This document shows positions 10,350-20,150 of a stretch of 64,000 bases of DNA, piece by piece. The notes under the pieces are model-generated. The model was not told the DNA's origin. It worked only from the letters and a program-made list of their open reading frames with translations, and did not search any database. The position numbers and the translations under genes are program-made. The stretch is from Eumeta japonica (Eukaryota; Arthropoda; Insecta; Lepidoptera; Psychidae): NCBI GenBank assembly GCA_005406025.1, contig BGZK01001208.1, positions 62,001 to 126,000 of the forward strand, written 5' to 3'. Position 1 is the first letter of the stretch, and every line of letters begins with the position of its first letter.

Positions 10350-10796
10350 TGTTGGAGATCGCCTTTTCGTTCAGACCTTCGATAGCAACTCTAAAGGCTA
10401 TCCAACCGACGATGCACTGGTAGGATGCTACGTCCTCGGAAGACACTCGGCCGTTCTGCCGACTTGAAGGTGAAAAATGAAACACTGTTTTACACTTCTG
10501 CTGCCGATCTGGCTTATATGGAGTGAAATGGAGGCGCAGCCACGACTAATGTGATTCTTTTGATGCATTTGAAGCGTGCATGCATCAGCGCCACTTGGCC
10601 GCTCTTAACACCATTTTGCCGCGAGCGCGACGAGCGCGTGGCTAATGCGCAATAGGAAAGGGCGGGGCGGGACGACAGCTTTTTAATTAATACAATCTAT
10701 ACATTACAATTATTTCTGACAATTACATTTTATAATTTACTTATGAACTAAGACATTATTTTTGATATTGATAAAAATAAATGTTGATCGCCGACA
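10350..10796 (-). repeat. 5' LTR of the BEL/Pao element
   Basis: 447 bp, TG...CA ends on the minus strand, matching 3921-4404. As the upstream LTR it would hold the promoter of the element. It lacks the 11-bp expansion and is flanked on the right by gtacc (10797-10801). Confidence 0.95.
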
Positions 10797-10801
10797 GTAC
10801 C
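10797..10801. repeat. Target-site duplication GTACC (right)
   Basis: Exact partner of 3916-3920. Confidence 0.9.
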
Positions 10802-12636
10802 CATTGAGTAAATATATATTTATTAAGACCCGTCACAAAAAATATTAAAAAGGTAATATAATTGTACAACCTAATAAAAATTACTCCTTCAAACTAAAAC
10901 CAGAATGGAGAATATGCTCTTGAAGCGGATAAAGTTTAAATATTTTTTTGTAAAATTTTTAGGTTCAGTATTATATCTTTACAAAGGTTTTTTAATATTG
11001 TTTTATTTTTCGTTAAGAAAATAATTACCAAATAGTACAAAAATTGTGGCAAATTCAAAGTAGTTGAAACGCAACATCATTGGTCAAATGATCTGACGTC
11101 AAAGTCTATGTCGACAAAGCGCAATTTGGCTTTGTGAAACTTAATGTTTTAACCGCACCTCACGGTACAAGAAAAAACATTTTATCGGGTGCATTTCTTA
11201 TTACATTTTTAGACATAGGCACAATACAATACTTATAAGATGGTTTTTCGGCTAATTCCATGATGACCGTAAAATACAAAATCGTCAAATACAATAATTT
11301 ATTTGTAGATTAGTTGTTTGTTGTCATTGACTTTGATGTCGCGCTAAGAAGTGCGGTAAATGACGAGCGCTTAAAACTCCTAAATCTCCTCAATATTTTC
11401 AAAAACATTTTTTATGTATTTTAGTTTTTTGGTGCTGAATATTATATTTACATAAATATCACAATAGGAGCTACTATATAAAATAAATAAAAAAAATAAA
11501 TGCATACTTCCTATTCTTAAGCTATATTTAATGCCTTTTTTGTAGATTAATCTTAATTTTCAGGTTTTGTTTCGTAATTAGTACTATTGTTAACTATCAA
11601 CAAAAACGAAATAATTGATAACTGACAATGTAGAATATAGGTGTTACATATCCGGCCTGCCCTTTATAGAAGATACCTATACAAAGTTGTATAACAATTT
11701 ATAGATCATTTGAAACAATAAAAAAACTGAAATTTTAGATGGATTTTTTTTTTTTGGTTGACAAGCATTAAACAATATGATAGTTATAAAGTTTGTTAAC
11801 TATTAATCACAAATACGTTAAATATATACAAGTACTTGTATATATTTAACGTAGTATATTTTGTATATATAGACAACGTTTACATACTTACCCTTTTCTG
11901 TTGTTGTGTTGAGTCTGTTAAGTTTTGTAGTTATGATTTTCGAAGGTTCCTGGAAACTTCAATATGCGTCAACGAACATAAAGCTTGTATTTACGGGCGA
12001 ATACGGCCGCCGGACAGAAAAAATGCAGTCGTACAAAGAAAATTAATGCACTTCTATCTTCTTTTTCACTTGTATGAATATCCCTCTTTGTCTGCTTGAC
12101 ATGCTCGTCCATGATAATTACAATGTCATTAACGCCATCTTTATTTTTTATAATAAGTATGGCTTATAATTATGTGCTTATGTTCATAAAATAGCTTCGT
12201 ACAAAAACAAAACTAAGTTAAATATGTCAAAATTATAGTAAAACACTATCTTTTTTTATAAGAGTTTTCAAATTAGTTATGTACAAGGTGCAGGCCGGAC
12301 CTCTACACTTTCGTGAAACGTCTCCTTCAAGAGATCAACAATTATTATAGCTTATTTATTGCATAATAATAAATAATGTTTTAAATATATCGAAATATAT
12401 ATGGAACGCTTTTTGATTCCATCATCTTATGTATTAAATACAACGATAATTGCAAAATATTCATGTGTATTTGTTTATATCTAATTTATACATTTTAATT
12501 TAATTTATTTAACACAAGTACGACTAAACATACAAATTTCGTATATATTTGATTACTCAAATAACGTCTCTAACGATTTTAATAAAATTTTGCATATTAC
12601 ATAGTGTGTATTATGTATATGAATATCTATACAGTC
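10802..12636. other. Intergenic, AT-rich, no gene seen
   Basis: No coding frame with domain or composition support. The only notable structure is the palindrome at 11814-11853. Confidence 0.6.
11814..11853. repeat. 40-bp perfect palindrome
   Basis: The left arm starts tacgttaaatata and runs to the centre agt|act at 11833/11834. The right arm 11834-11853 is its exact reverse complement with no spacer. The symmetry stops abruptly at 11813/11854. Confidence 0.95.
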
Positions 12637-12985
12637 GGAATAAAAGTTTTTTCGTATATTATATACAAAATCAAGATTATTTTTCATCATATTTTATGTA
12701 CATTTAATTGTATTTTTATATATCCCATTTTCTTGAACAATGTGTTGCCATATTGTAAGTAGTGACATATTCCCATTGCTGGAGAAATGTTCGGACTTCT
12801 GATAAAAAAAACTGCGACAAATAGTTTTGACAGTCCTCTTTTGATGTTAATCTCCATAGATGCATTAGCACTTCGCACCCAAACTCTCTATATATGCCGA
12901 GTGGCTAAATATGTGTGTGGTCTGGCGTTATCAGGGTGAAAAATCACACCCTTTCTGTTGATCGATTTCAAAACAATGACTTTAT
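12637..12985 (-). mobile_element. Truncated mariner element (3' part)
   Basis: The left end cggaataaaagttttttcgt resembles the inverted repeat of the mariner copy at 16.3 kb. Internal DNA to about 12985 parallels the same copy (ttctgat, actgcgacaa, ttttgacagtcctct, then the tggctaaa...gtgtggt and ctttctgttgatc blocks). The 63-codon frame at 12687-12878 is a decayed version of the transposase C-terminus. The 5' half is missing. Confidence 0.65.
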
Positions 12986-13289
12986 TCATCACTCATTACT
13001 AAAGTTCCAATAAAAATATTGACTTTATTTTTGTTTTGTTTAGGCACTAATCTATACACAATACAGTAGAGAGAAAAATCTTTTCTTCAAAAATATTCGA
13101 AAGAATCTACTATGGCAGAAATTAGAAATGTTATGGAATACATTTCTATAGCTTTTAGTATTTTTATCTCTTTTTGTGTTTATTTGTGCCCAAACACCGC
13201 GACAACTACTGAACAGAACTTTATGAAATTTGATAAGGTAATGGTTTATACCCTGGAGTTACATATAAACTATATGTATAAGTAGAGTT

Positions 13290-13505
13290 AGGTATTCCAT
13301 GCCGCTATTTTTTGACATTATGGAAATTATGAACAGAACCGGAATCAAATTTGAGATTAGAATCGAAAGCAAAAGCAGAGGCTGGATTGGATTTGAAAGC
13401 AGCGACAAGACCGGGATTGTGGTTGACAGCGTGATCGCTCGGTATAAATGATGACAAAAAATTATTCGACATCCACTTAGGGAAAGCTGCGGGCAACATC
13501 TAGTA
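13290..13505 (-). repeat. Dispersed repeat with quasi-simple 'GATTCCGGTC' tail
   Basis: On the minus strand a head containing gcccgcagcttt and gagcgatcacgctgtcaac is followed by a run of degenerate aatcc/gattc/ggtct words. The same layout recurs near 25.6, 32.5, 40.1, 47.0, 51.9 and 57.4 kb. The 64-codon open frame here is a by-product. Confidence 0.6.
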
Positions 13506-13768
13506 ATACACGTACTTTTTATTTGAAATTATGCCTGGCAGCCTATGTCTTACACAGTACGTACTGATGTTACCTTACATTATGAAAACTTTATGGCCTA
13601 TTAATCTCAATAAAAATATTGTGGGAGGTTACGTCTCAGTGGTCTAATGATGGACACTTTTGCAATATAAATATTTGTAAAACAAATTCTAGAAGATAAT
13701 AAATCACATTACACATTATTACACGGAAGAAAATGTTTTATCCCATTATCTTACAACACACTTTTCGG

Positions 13769-15529
13769 CTATCCAAAGCCTCGAAAAATATAAATTTCTA
13801 GAAACCACACTAAAATAGAACTCAAACAGCCGATCATAAAAGCGAAATAGAGACCACGAACGTCTTTAAACTTAATAGGTTGAAATTTACTCCTCAACTT
13901 TACATGATATTTTATTTTTCGACGGAATTCGTTGTTTTGTACAATTTTCCTCAATATACCAGCCGCTATCGTTTGTAATTCAAGTTTACGAAGCCTTTCC
14001 AAATGCCTGTGACCACGTTTTAAATAGGTCGTTGACCATATATGAGCAAGTGCATCTTTCACTAAATGCAATTTTTGTCTTCCGTGATGGTCTCTAAATA
14101 ACATCTCGAAGTTTTCATAAATCACCCTTGAAATTAGAGCCACCTTTTTTCCACCTTCGGCTACGATCTGTAACGATTTTCTCGGGGAATCTGTAAGGAT
14201 AGTATTCTGAAATATACCGTAAATCTGGAAGGCTCTCGTTATATTTAGTAAAGGATAGGTTTGTTTGTTTATGTACATTTGAAAATTCTGTTCGACGATC
14301 TCGTCCACAGAATCGACTTGATGAGCGTCTAGTGGCTGAGTGAAGACGGACGACAACGTTGTCTGGTAACAGCAACTCAATAACCAACTGAAGAGTGCCC
14401 AAAACGTGATTATCCATTTGCTTCTGGATTTCGTCCTAAGCTTTGGAACATTACTCAAAAAATAACCCAAACAAATTAAAAACGTTGAATATTTGTCGTA
14501 TCTTGCTTTTTGAAAGAGGTTCGTCTTGAATGCCAATAAACTGAACACGGCGTATGTTAAGAATATAAGAAACCACGTCGGTACCTTGAAGGTCAAAAAC
14601 ATGGCTTGCCATTTTCCTAATTTTTTTGATTTAGGTACTACAAACACTAAATTGTCGGAGAAGTGAGTGTGAATAAAATCGAACATTTTTAAACGATTCT
14701 CAGTTAAAATCATAGCACCTAAAATGCCATCGACTTCTCCCATTTGTACCCGTCTTAGTGACCCGACAACAGTAAAATTATCAAACACCAAACCACCTGA
14801 CCTATTTTTGATATTAAATGTAGGTACAATTGTAATATTACTAAATTCGGTCGCTATGTTCATAAATATTTCATCGTAACCGATAAGTTTGTTTTCGCTG
14901 TTATTTTGGATAAACGTATATGGAGCGACGTCATTAACAATAAGCGTCATGTTCTCAAAGGGATCTTTAAGGTATTTCACCAGTTTCAATTCATTTATTG
15001 ACTTTTTATCCTTACAATGTACTTTTGTCAATTCATTATTGCTGTCCTTACTTTGGTAAACATAAGTTTCATCATCATTTCTTTGAGTCACTATTGAAGA
15101 ATGAAATGCATTGAGAAAATGTAAATGTTGAAAAGCCTCCTTGATTGCGTTCTCGCTTATTTCTTTGATTGCAATGACAATCGACGCACGAGGATTCCAA
15201 TAGATATCTTTGGTTAAATTAGTCATACCAGCAATCAATTCTTCATACTTTGTACTATAAATTACATAAGCCTTGTTGTAAACCAACAAGTGTGACGATA
15301 AATAGTTTCTATTAAGGACTAATCTTGGTAGAGTGTCCCCGTAGACAATCTTCGCTAACGCGTCATTGTCTTTTAGATTGACAACGGTGAGATCAGATAT
15401 ATTTTGGGCGTGTAGTATTCGTCCCACACAAGCATAGATGCCTTCTTTCGTATTCCCAAAGTCGTTAATCAGTTGAGCATAACGAAAGTTTACAATCGCG
15501 CACACCAATAATGTAATTTGAAGATACAT
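13769..15529 (-). CDS. Ionotropic receptor (divergent chemosensory IR), intact
   Basis: 586 codons in one exon, a usual length for insect divergent IRs, which are ligand-gated cation channels in taste or olfactory neuron membranes. Residues 1-18 are hydrophobic and look like a signal peptide. The long N-terminal extracellular part includes the S1 lobe (about 195-300: VAPYTF, KLIGYDEIF, TENRLKMFDFIHTHFSDNLV). Membrane segment 1 is near 317-334, the pore region near 346-362, segment 2 near 371-390 followed by CYQTTLSSVFTQP (place of the SYTANLAAFLT motif of glutamate receptors). The S2 lobe is about 400-555 and the last membrane segment about 559-581. Several N-x-S/T sites lie in the N-terminal part. 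The ATG is the first of the frame, after a TATATAAT box about 90 bp upstream. The IR subfamily was not determined. A broken paralog lies at 22.6-24.3 kb. Confidence 0.9.
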   Translation of the reverse strand: MYLQITLLVCAIVNFRYAQLINDFGNTKEGIYACVGRILHAQNISDLTVVNLKDNDALAKIVYGDTLPRLVLNRNYLSSHLLVYNKAYVIYSTKYEELIAGMTNLTKDIYWNPRASIVIAIKEISENAIKEAFQHLHFLNAFHSSIVTQRNDDETYVYQSKDSNNELTKVHCKDKKSINELKLVKYLKDPFENMTLIVNDVAPYTFIQNNSENKLIGYDEIFMNIATEFSNITIVPTFNIKNRSGGLVFDNFTVVGSLRRVQMGEVDGILGAMILTENRLKMFDFIHTHFSDNLVFVVPKSKKLGKWQAMFLTFKVPTWFLIFLTYAVFSLLAFKTNLFQKARYDKYSTFLICLGYFLSNVPKLRTKSRSKWIITFWALFSWLLSCCYQTTLSSVFTQPLDAHQVDSVDEIVEQNFQMYINKQTYPLLNITRAFQIYGIFQNTILTDSPRKSLQIVAEGGKKVALISRVIYENFEMLFRDHHGRQKLHLVKDALAHIWSTTYLKRGHRHLERLRKLELQTIAAGILRKIVQNNEFRRKIKYHVKLRSKFQPIKFKDVRGLYFAFMIGCLSSILVWFLEIYIFRGFG

Positions 15530-15614
15530 CGTAACGCTTCAAGCTTGTATGACTTACTACATCGGCTCGATTATTATTTGAAATATGGAATTATAGACCT
15601 GTCTATCTGTAAGG

Positions 15615-15630
15615 GCATATATAATACCCT
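15615..15630 (-). promoter_or_regulatory. TATA-like box upstream of the intact IR gene
   Basis: catatataat (plus strand) about 90 bp upstream of the IR ATG is conserved in the second copy near 24430. Its position suits a TATA element; transcription start is not known. Confidence 0.35.
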
Positions 15631-15787
15631 GTAATCTTTTTATTACCGAAACAATCAATTCGAGTACTACCTCCTATTCCGTTCCATACATTTATAGCAG
15701 CTGTGAACATTGTGTTGACTTAGAGTGACACTCACAAAATTTATTATTGAGATGTTACTCGGAAGGGCTTTAACAATAATAGCTTAC

Positions 15788-16296
15788 TTCCGTGGAGGTA
15801 TGATAGCGCCGTCGTGACCGCTATGTAGAGCTAGCATAACGGCCATGTCACGCTTGGCGGGAAACAAATTTAACTGTTACGCAGGCAAAAAGCAAAAACG
15901 CAACAGGCGATAATGCACTGTCACCGCTGCGTATTGCTTCGTTGCTGTTCTCTCACGAAAATGGTTACTATTATAGTTAAATTGTGTACTAAATACGTTA
16001 AAAACAAAATACTTTTTTTTAGTGTTACATTTTAAAATTAACTTTACTTTTAATGCCACAAAATTATTCTTAAAAATAATATTATGGGCCATAAAAGGTC
16101 GATAATTCTATTACATATTGATATTAACTTTTTTTATTCTAACCTATGGAATTTTAATATTATTTAATTCGTTAATGCTGTCGTATTTTTTTATTATTAT
16201 TCCCCATACAATTCTTGATTATAAATTTTCATCATTTAATACCTTATGGTTTTTTTAATCTTCCACAAGATCCAGACACAATATTATATATATATA
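15788..16296. other. No gene seen
   Basis: AT-rich spacer between the IR duplication edge and the mariner copy. Confidence 0.55.
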
Positions 16297-17484
16297 TGCG
16301 ATGAAAAAAGTTTTTACGAATTTTATATGCAAATGCAAGATAACTTTCCATCATATTTTATATACATTTACTTATAATATATATTCTTTTTCGTTCAACA
16401 ACTTGTAGCCATTTTGCAGGTAGTGACATAATCCTGTTACTATAGAAATATTGGGAATTCTGATCAAAAACCTGCGACAAGTACTTTTGACAATCCTCTC
16501 TTGATATTAACATAACACTACCTAAAGAATTCTCAAGAGACCGCAACAGGTGAAAATCTGAGGATGCAAGGTCAGGGCTATATGTTGGATGCATAAACAC
16601 TTCCCAACCAATATCTCTAAATATTTGCTAAGTGGCTAAAGTTGTGTATGGTTTGCCGTTATCATGCTGAGTAACCACATCCTTTCTGTTGATCTATTTT
16701 GGCCGTTTTCTCTACTTCTCGCTTTAGTCTCATTAGCTATTGGCAGTAATTGATGGTTTTGCCGGGTGGTAAAAGCTCATAATGTATAATGCTCTTTCGA
16801 TCCCATCATACACATAACATCAACTTATTGCGAGTTAATCCGGGTTTTGCTATAATCTATGGAGCTTATTTATTTTTTGAATATGATTTTTTTTACACGT
16901 TCTTGTCGTAGGTACCTAATCCATTTTTTATCACCAGTTATCAATCTATTCAATAACGGCTCGGTTTTATTGCGTTTAAATAGAGAATCGCACATGAGTA
17001 GACTATTCAATAGATTTCTTTCGGTGAGCTTGTGTGAGATTCATGTATCGAGCGTTTTTTAAATACAGCTTTTCAAATTGATCAAAACTATTTTGTGTTC
17101 AATACCCGACTCTTCAGCTGTGTAGTAAGTTCTAATATGCCGATTTTGCTCAACTTTTTTGAAAATAGCATCGTACATAACAGGTCGAACAGAGCGAGGT
17201 TCATCTTTGATATCAAAATTACCTTGAAAATGCTTCAACCACTTTTGTGTTAGTGATACTGCAGTAGATCCATAAACGTTAAAATTTTTTTCGCATATTG
17301 TGTCGCATTTTTTTTTTGTAATAAAACTTCAAAATGTATCGAATATCTACGTTAGATTCACTCATTTTGATGAACAGAAAAATAATAGAAAAATAGCGAA
17401 CACCGTTTTTTCGTTTTATTACTATTATCATCTCTATACTGGTGTTAAAATTTATAAAATACGAAAAAGCTTTTTTTCCCGAAC
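16297..17484 (-). mobile_element. Mariner transposon, near full length but decayed
   Basis: The ends gcgatgaaaaaagtttttac (from 16298) and, inverted, the stretch atacgaaaaagctttttttc (17459-17478) form imperfect terminal repeats about 1.19 kb apart, a little short for mariner (about 1.3 kb). Between them the minus strand carries pieces of one transposase in colinear order. Confidence 0.75.
16358..17370 (-). pseudogene. Mariner transposase, multiply frameshifted
   Basis: The start region (about 17370 down) reads MSESNVDIRYILKFYYKK, the N-terminal helix-turn-helix start of a mariner transposase. Around 17240-17100 come WLKHFQGNFDIKDEPRS and a V-x-FKKVEQNRHIRTYYTAEESG block, the second helix-turn-helix and linker. 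The C-terminal frame 16600-16358 has HPTYSPDLASSDFHLLRSL, the final catalytic-Asp neighbourhood of mariner (PDLAPSD), then LPAKWLQVVE. Mariner transposase cuts and pastes the element at TA sites. Many stops in the middle make it inactive. Confidence 0.8.
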
Positions 17485-18482
17485 CTAATAGATGCATTAG
17501 GTACATAGAAAAAACTCTTGTATCCCTACTAAGTTACAATCGTGTTTGTTCCGTACACTTTGAATTACCTGCGTGTATAGTACTTCTATAGTCATAAAAT
17601 GTCTGGATAAAGTTCCTGTACCTAATGTGTTCTTTGAGATACCTTTACAAAGAAATAAATTGCTATTGCAGAGAATAATCTATATATAATAGATACACAC
17701 ATCTACAACGACGTTAATCGTGTATATAAGGTATTATTATAAACAATATATATTGGGTTATGTAGACGATATTTAACTCTAAAAATAATTTTTAAAATTT
17801 TTGTTTATTTTTTTATATTAGTACGTTAAACTCGAAACTGCTAAACTGAATTCGATGACTCTTTTGTAATTTATTACTCACAGCTCATGACTTAATCTAA
17901 GATATTTTTTCTATACTTATGATCTTCTTTGACCTAGCGGAGTCACGGGCAATTGTCTAAAGTATTGAAAAGTACGTGTGTTATGTTTATGTTTTCACTA
18001 CTAAACCACTTACCCAATTTTGATGAAACTTGCCGGGTCTAACAGCTTGAAAACGGTTATCTAGTACTTTTTATTGTAAGAAGTCATCTATAAAAATATA
18101 GGTATTTATAAAAACCAAAACATAATCCACACCTATGCGATCATCGGAATAAACACGAGACGCATTGACTACGCAGGTGGTGTCACGGACAATAACTAGA
18201 TCATTATGTATGACAAATTAATGGTAGAGAGCAAAAGGAAAATTGGTCTAATAATATTATGCATCAAAAGCATGAAAGGGTTATTCGAATATATATTAAC
18301 ATATTTTCTCCCATGTATAAACTTGGTCAAGGTCGTCTTATAATAATATTCCCCAATTTTAGATCTTATGGATGCCAAAACAAAGACCCGGCTACTAAGT
18401 AAGTAAGTAGGTAAAATTTATTCATAAAAAAATATTAACAGACTTATGAGTTTACGCAAATCTCACAACTGTAGTTACACTT
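17485..18482. other. No gene seen
   Basis: AT-rich; a fragment near 17930-18110 (agtcacgggcaattgtct, ccaattttgatgaaactt) resembles the common dispersed repeats of the window but is too short to delimit. Confidence 0.5.
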
Positions 18483-18506
18483 TCATCATCATCATCATCA
18501 TCATCA
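18483..18506. repeat. (TCA)8 microsatellite
   Basis: Eight perfect tca triplets. Confidence 0.95.
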
Positions 18507-18758
18507 CCGCTCAACCTTCAGCCAGGCGCAATGACTGAAAGGGACAAGTCCCGATACACCGAAGGGACGTAATTATAGGGGTAGTGTAGGTTCTAGCTTG
18601 GATTAGGAGTGACAGGAGTGTAGAGCCAGCCGGTATTCGTGCAACCTTTAGCCAGTAACTGGATTCGGGATAGGTAATAGATACTATAGTGTGTCAATAA
18701 ATATAGTAGGGAGGGTATGTTCCTTCGGTTTCTCTTTTGTTCTTCGTTTCCTTTGCTC

Positions 18759-18956
18759 GGTGCAGGCTTTAGCGATCTAAGAGTTGGAACAGTTCATCTG
18801 CAGCCTACTTACAACTGTAGTTACACTGTACCACAAAATATAGTAACTTCATATTTTACTCCATTCATAGATAAAATGAACAAAGTTTTTAGTATTCATG
18901 ATCTAAACGAAGATTATAGCGCAGAAAAACATTACTTTAGTAGAAGTTATTATTGA
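18759..18956 (+). other. Possible terminal exon or small ORF, unrecognised
   Basis: A pyrimidine-rich tract (about 18720-18755) ends in ctcggtgcag, a strong splice-acceptor form. It is followed by 63 open codons (FSDLRVGTVHLQPTYN...) to a stop at 18954-18956. Codons are AT-rich and no domain is recognised. The frame also extends upstream to a methionine at 18717 with a hydrophobic start, so a small secreted protein is an alternative. No matching donor exon was found upstream. Confidence 0.25.
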
Positions 18957-19369
18957 AATATAGAACTAGTGAAAATATTATCGTGTATATTAAAGCTTTC
19001 ATCTTTAAAGTCACCTGTTTAAATAGAGTTAAACTTATATATGCCTTGTAATGTAGATAATAATATATAGATTCATAACAAAATAGACAACTGTGGACTT
19101 ACTTATCCTTCGTGAGATCTTATTATTTTGTAAATTGCAAAGATTTTTTTAAGAATCGGGCCTCACATCAATTCGACCTATTTTATCCGTAGAGAAATCA
19201 CACAACAGATCTAGTTATCTTTTATTTTATTTTATTTTTTAACTTTCATTAAGTTTCTAGTCTATTCATTTAACAGAAATAAATAAACTAATTATATCTA
19301 TTTCGATTAATAAATAATTATACAATCCAACTCGAAATCGACAATACTTACAAAAGAAAACAGTGCTTT

Positions 19370-20150
19370 GCGGCTCATGATAGAGAGTGACAATAGAGTG
19401 GCCTACCAGCAGATTCGGTCAACCTTTGGCATGGGTGGAAATTGAGCGCACAAAAACTCTCATGAATAATTAGCGGTCAAAAAGCTTTGTACTCGCTGGA
19501 TACCTCATAATTTGACCGAAGCTCAAAAACGCCGTCGTGTTATTTGGTGCCGCGAAATAATGCAAAGATTTGCAGGTGATGAGGCAAATATTGTATACGA
19601 CATAGTTACAGGTGAAGAAAGTTGGATTTACTGTTACGATCCCGAAACCAAACGACAGTCTACTCGGGACGTTCTCCTTTCAAGGAATCGCCTACTAAAG
19701 TAAAACGAAGTCAAAGCGTCGAAAAAAAGTTGGTGGCGTCGTTCTTCGGAATGACAGGTCGTTATGCAACAATTGTTTAAGAACATAAAAAACTAACAAA
19801 TTTTTTCCTCTTGTTTTGGAAAAAGTTTGGAAAAAACAACCTCTTAGTAGGATTCTCCATCATCATGACATACTCGCACCACATACCGCCAGACAAGCCA
19901 TTAACTATTTGGGGACGTTACGGTAGAAATACCGGCTCACCCGCCTTGCAATTGCGACTTAACACCGTGCGATTTTCATTTATTTCTTAAAATTAAAGAA
20001 AAACTTCAAGGAAAGTGGTTAACGGACACCGAGGAAGCTGTGACCGCATATGAAAAGGCAGTCGAAACGACCCGAGTGCGAGTGAGCAAAGTGTTTCTCT
20101 CAGTAGTTCCATGGATTATAGCGATGTATTGAATCCAATGGACACAAAAA
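19370..20150 (+). pseudogene. Second mariner-family transposase, plus strand, decayed
   Basis: Colinear pieces: VKKLCTRWIPHNLTEAQKRR (19480-19535), a 63-codon frame 19512-19703 with IVYDIVTGEESWIYCYDPET, then HHHDILAPHTARQAINYL near 19860-19915, and a C-terminal block near 20030-20130. In this family the first catalytic position is normally the D of TGDESW; here it reads TGEESW, and HHHD holds the second Asp. Frameshifts follow the first frame. It is a different lineage from the 16.3-kb copy (CYDPETKRQS, EAQKRRR). Confidence 0.75.

Larger units (their letters stand above)
3921..10796 (-). mobile_element. Complete BEL/Pao LTR retrotransposon (6.9 kb)
   Basis: Two directly repeated LTRs (3921-4404 and 10350-10796), a matching 5-bp duplication, an 18-nt primer-binding site and a purine tract define the element exactly. 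Coding order on the minus strand is gag, protease, reverse transcriptase, RNase H, integrase, the BEL/Pao (and Ty3-type) order. The domain signatures are BEL/Pao. No env-like frame is seen after integrase. Around eight frameshifts or stops break the gag-pol frame, so this copy cannot make an intact polyprotein as written. The LTRs are nearly identical, implying recent insertion, which is at odds with that many lesions. Confidence 0.95.
13512..15787. repeat. Segmental duplication, copy 1 (IR gene plus flanks)
   Basis: About 2.28 kb is repeated in the same orientation at 22332-24598. The similarity begins at gtact-tttattt and ends at tttaa(c/t)aataa. It covers about 250 bp beyond the IR stop and about 260 bp beyond the IR start, so the promoter region was duplicated with the gene. 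Confidence 0.95.
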
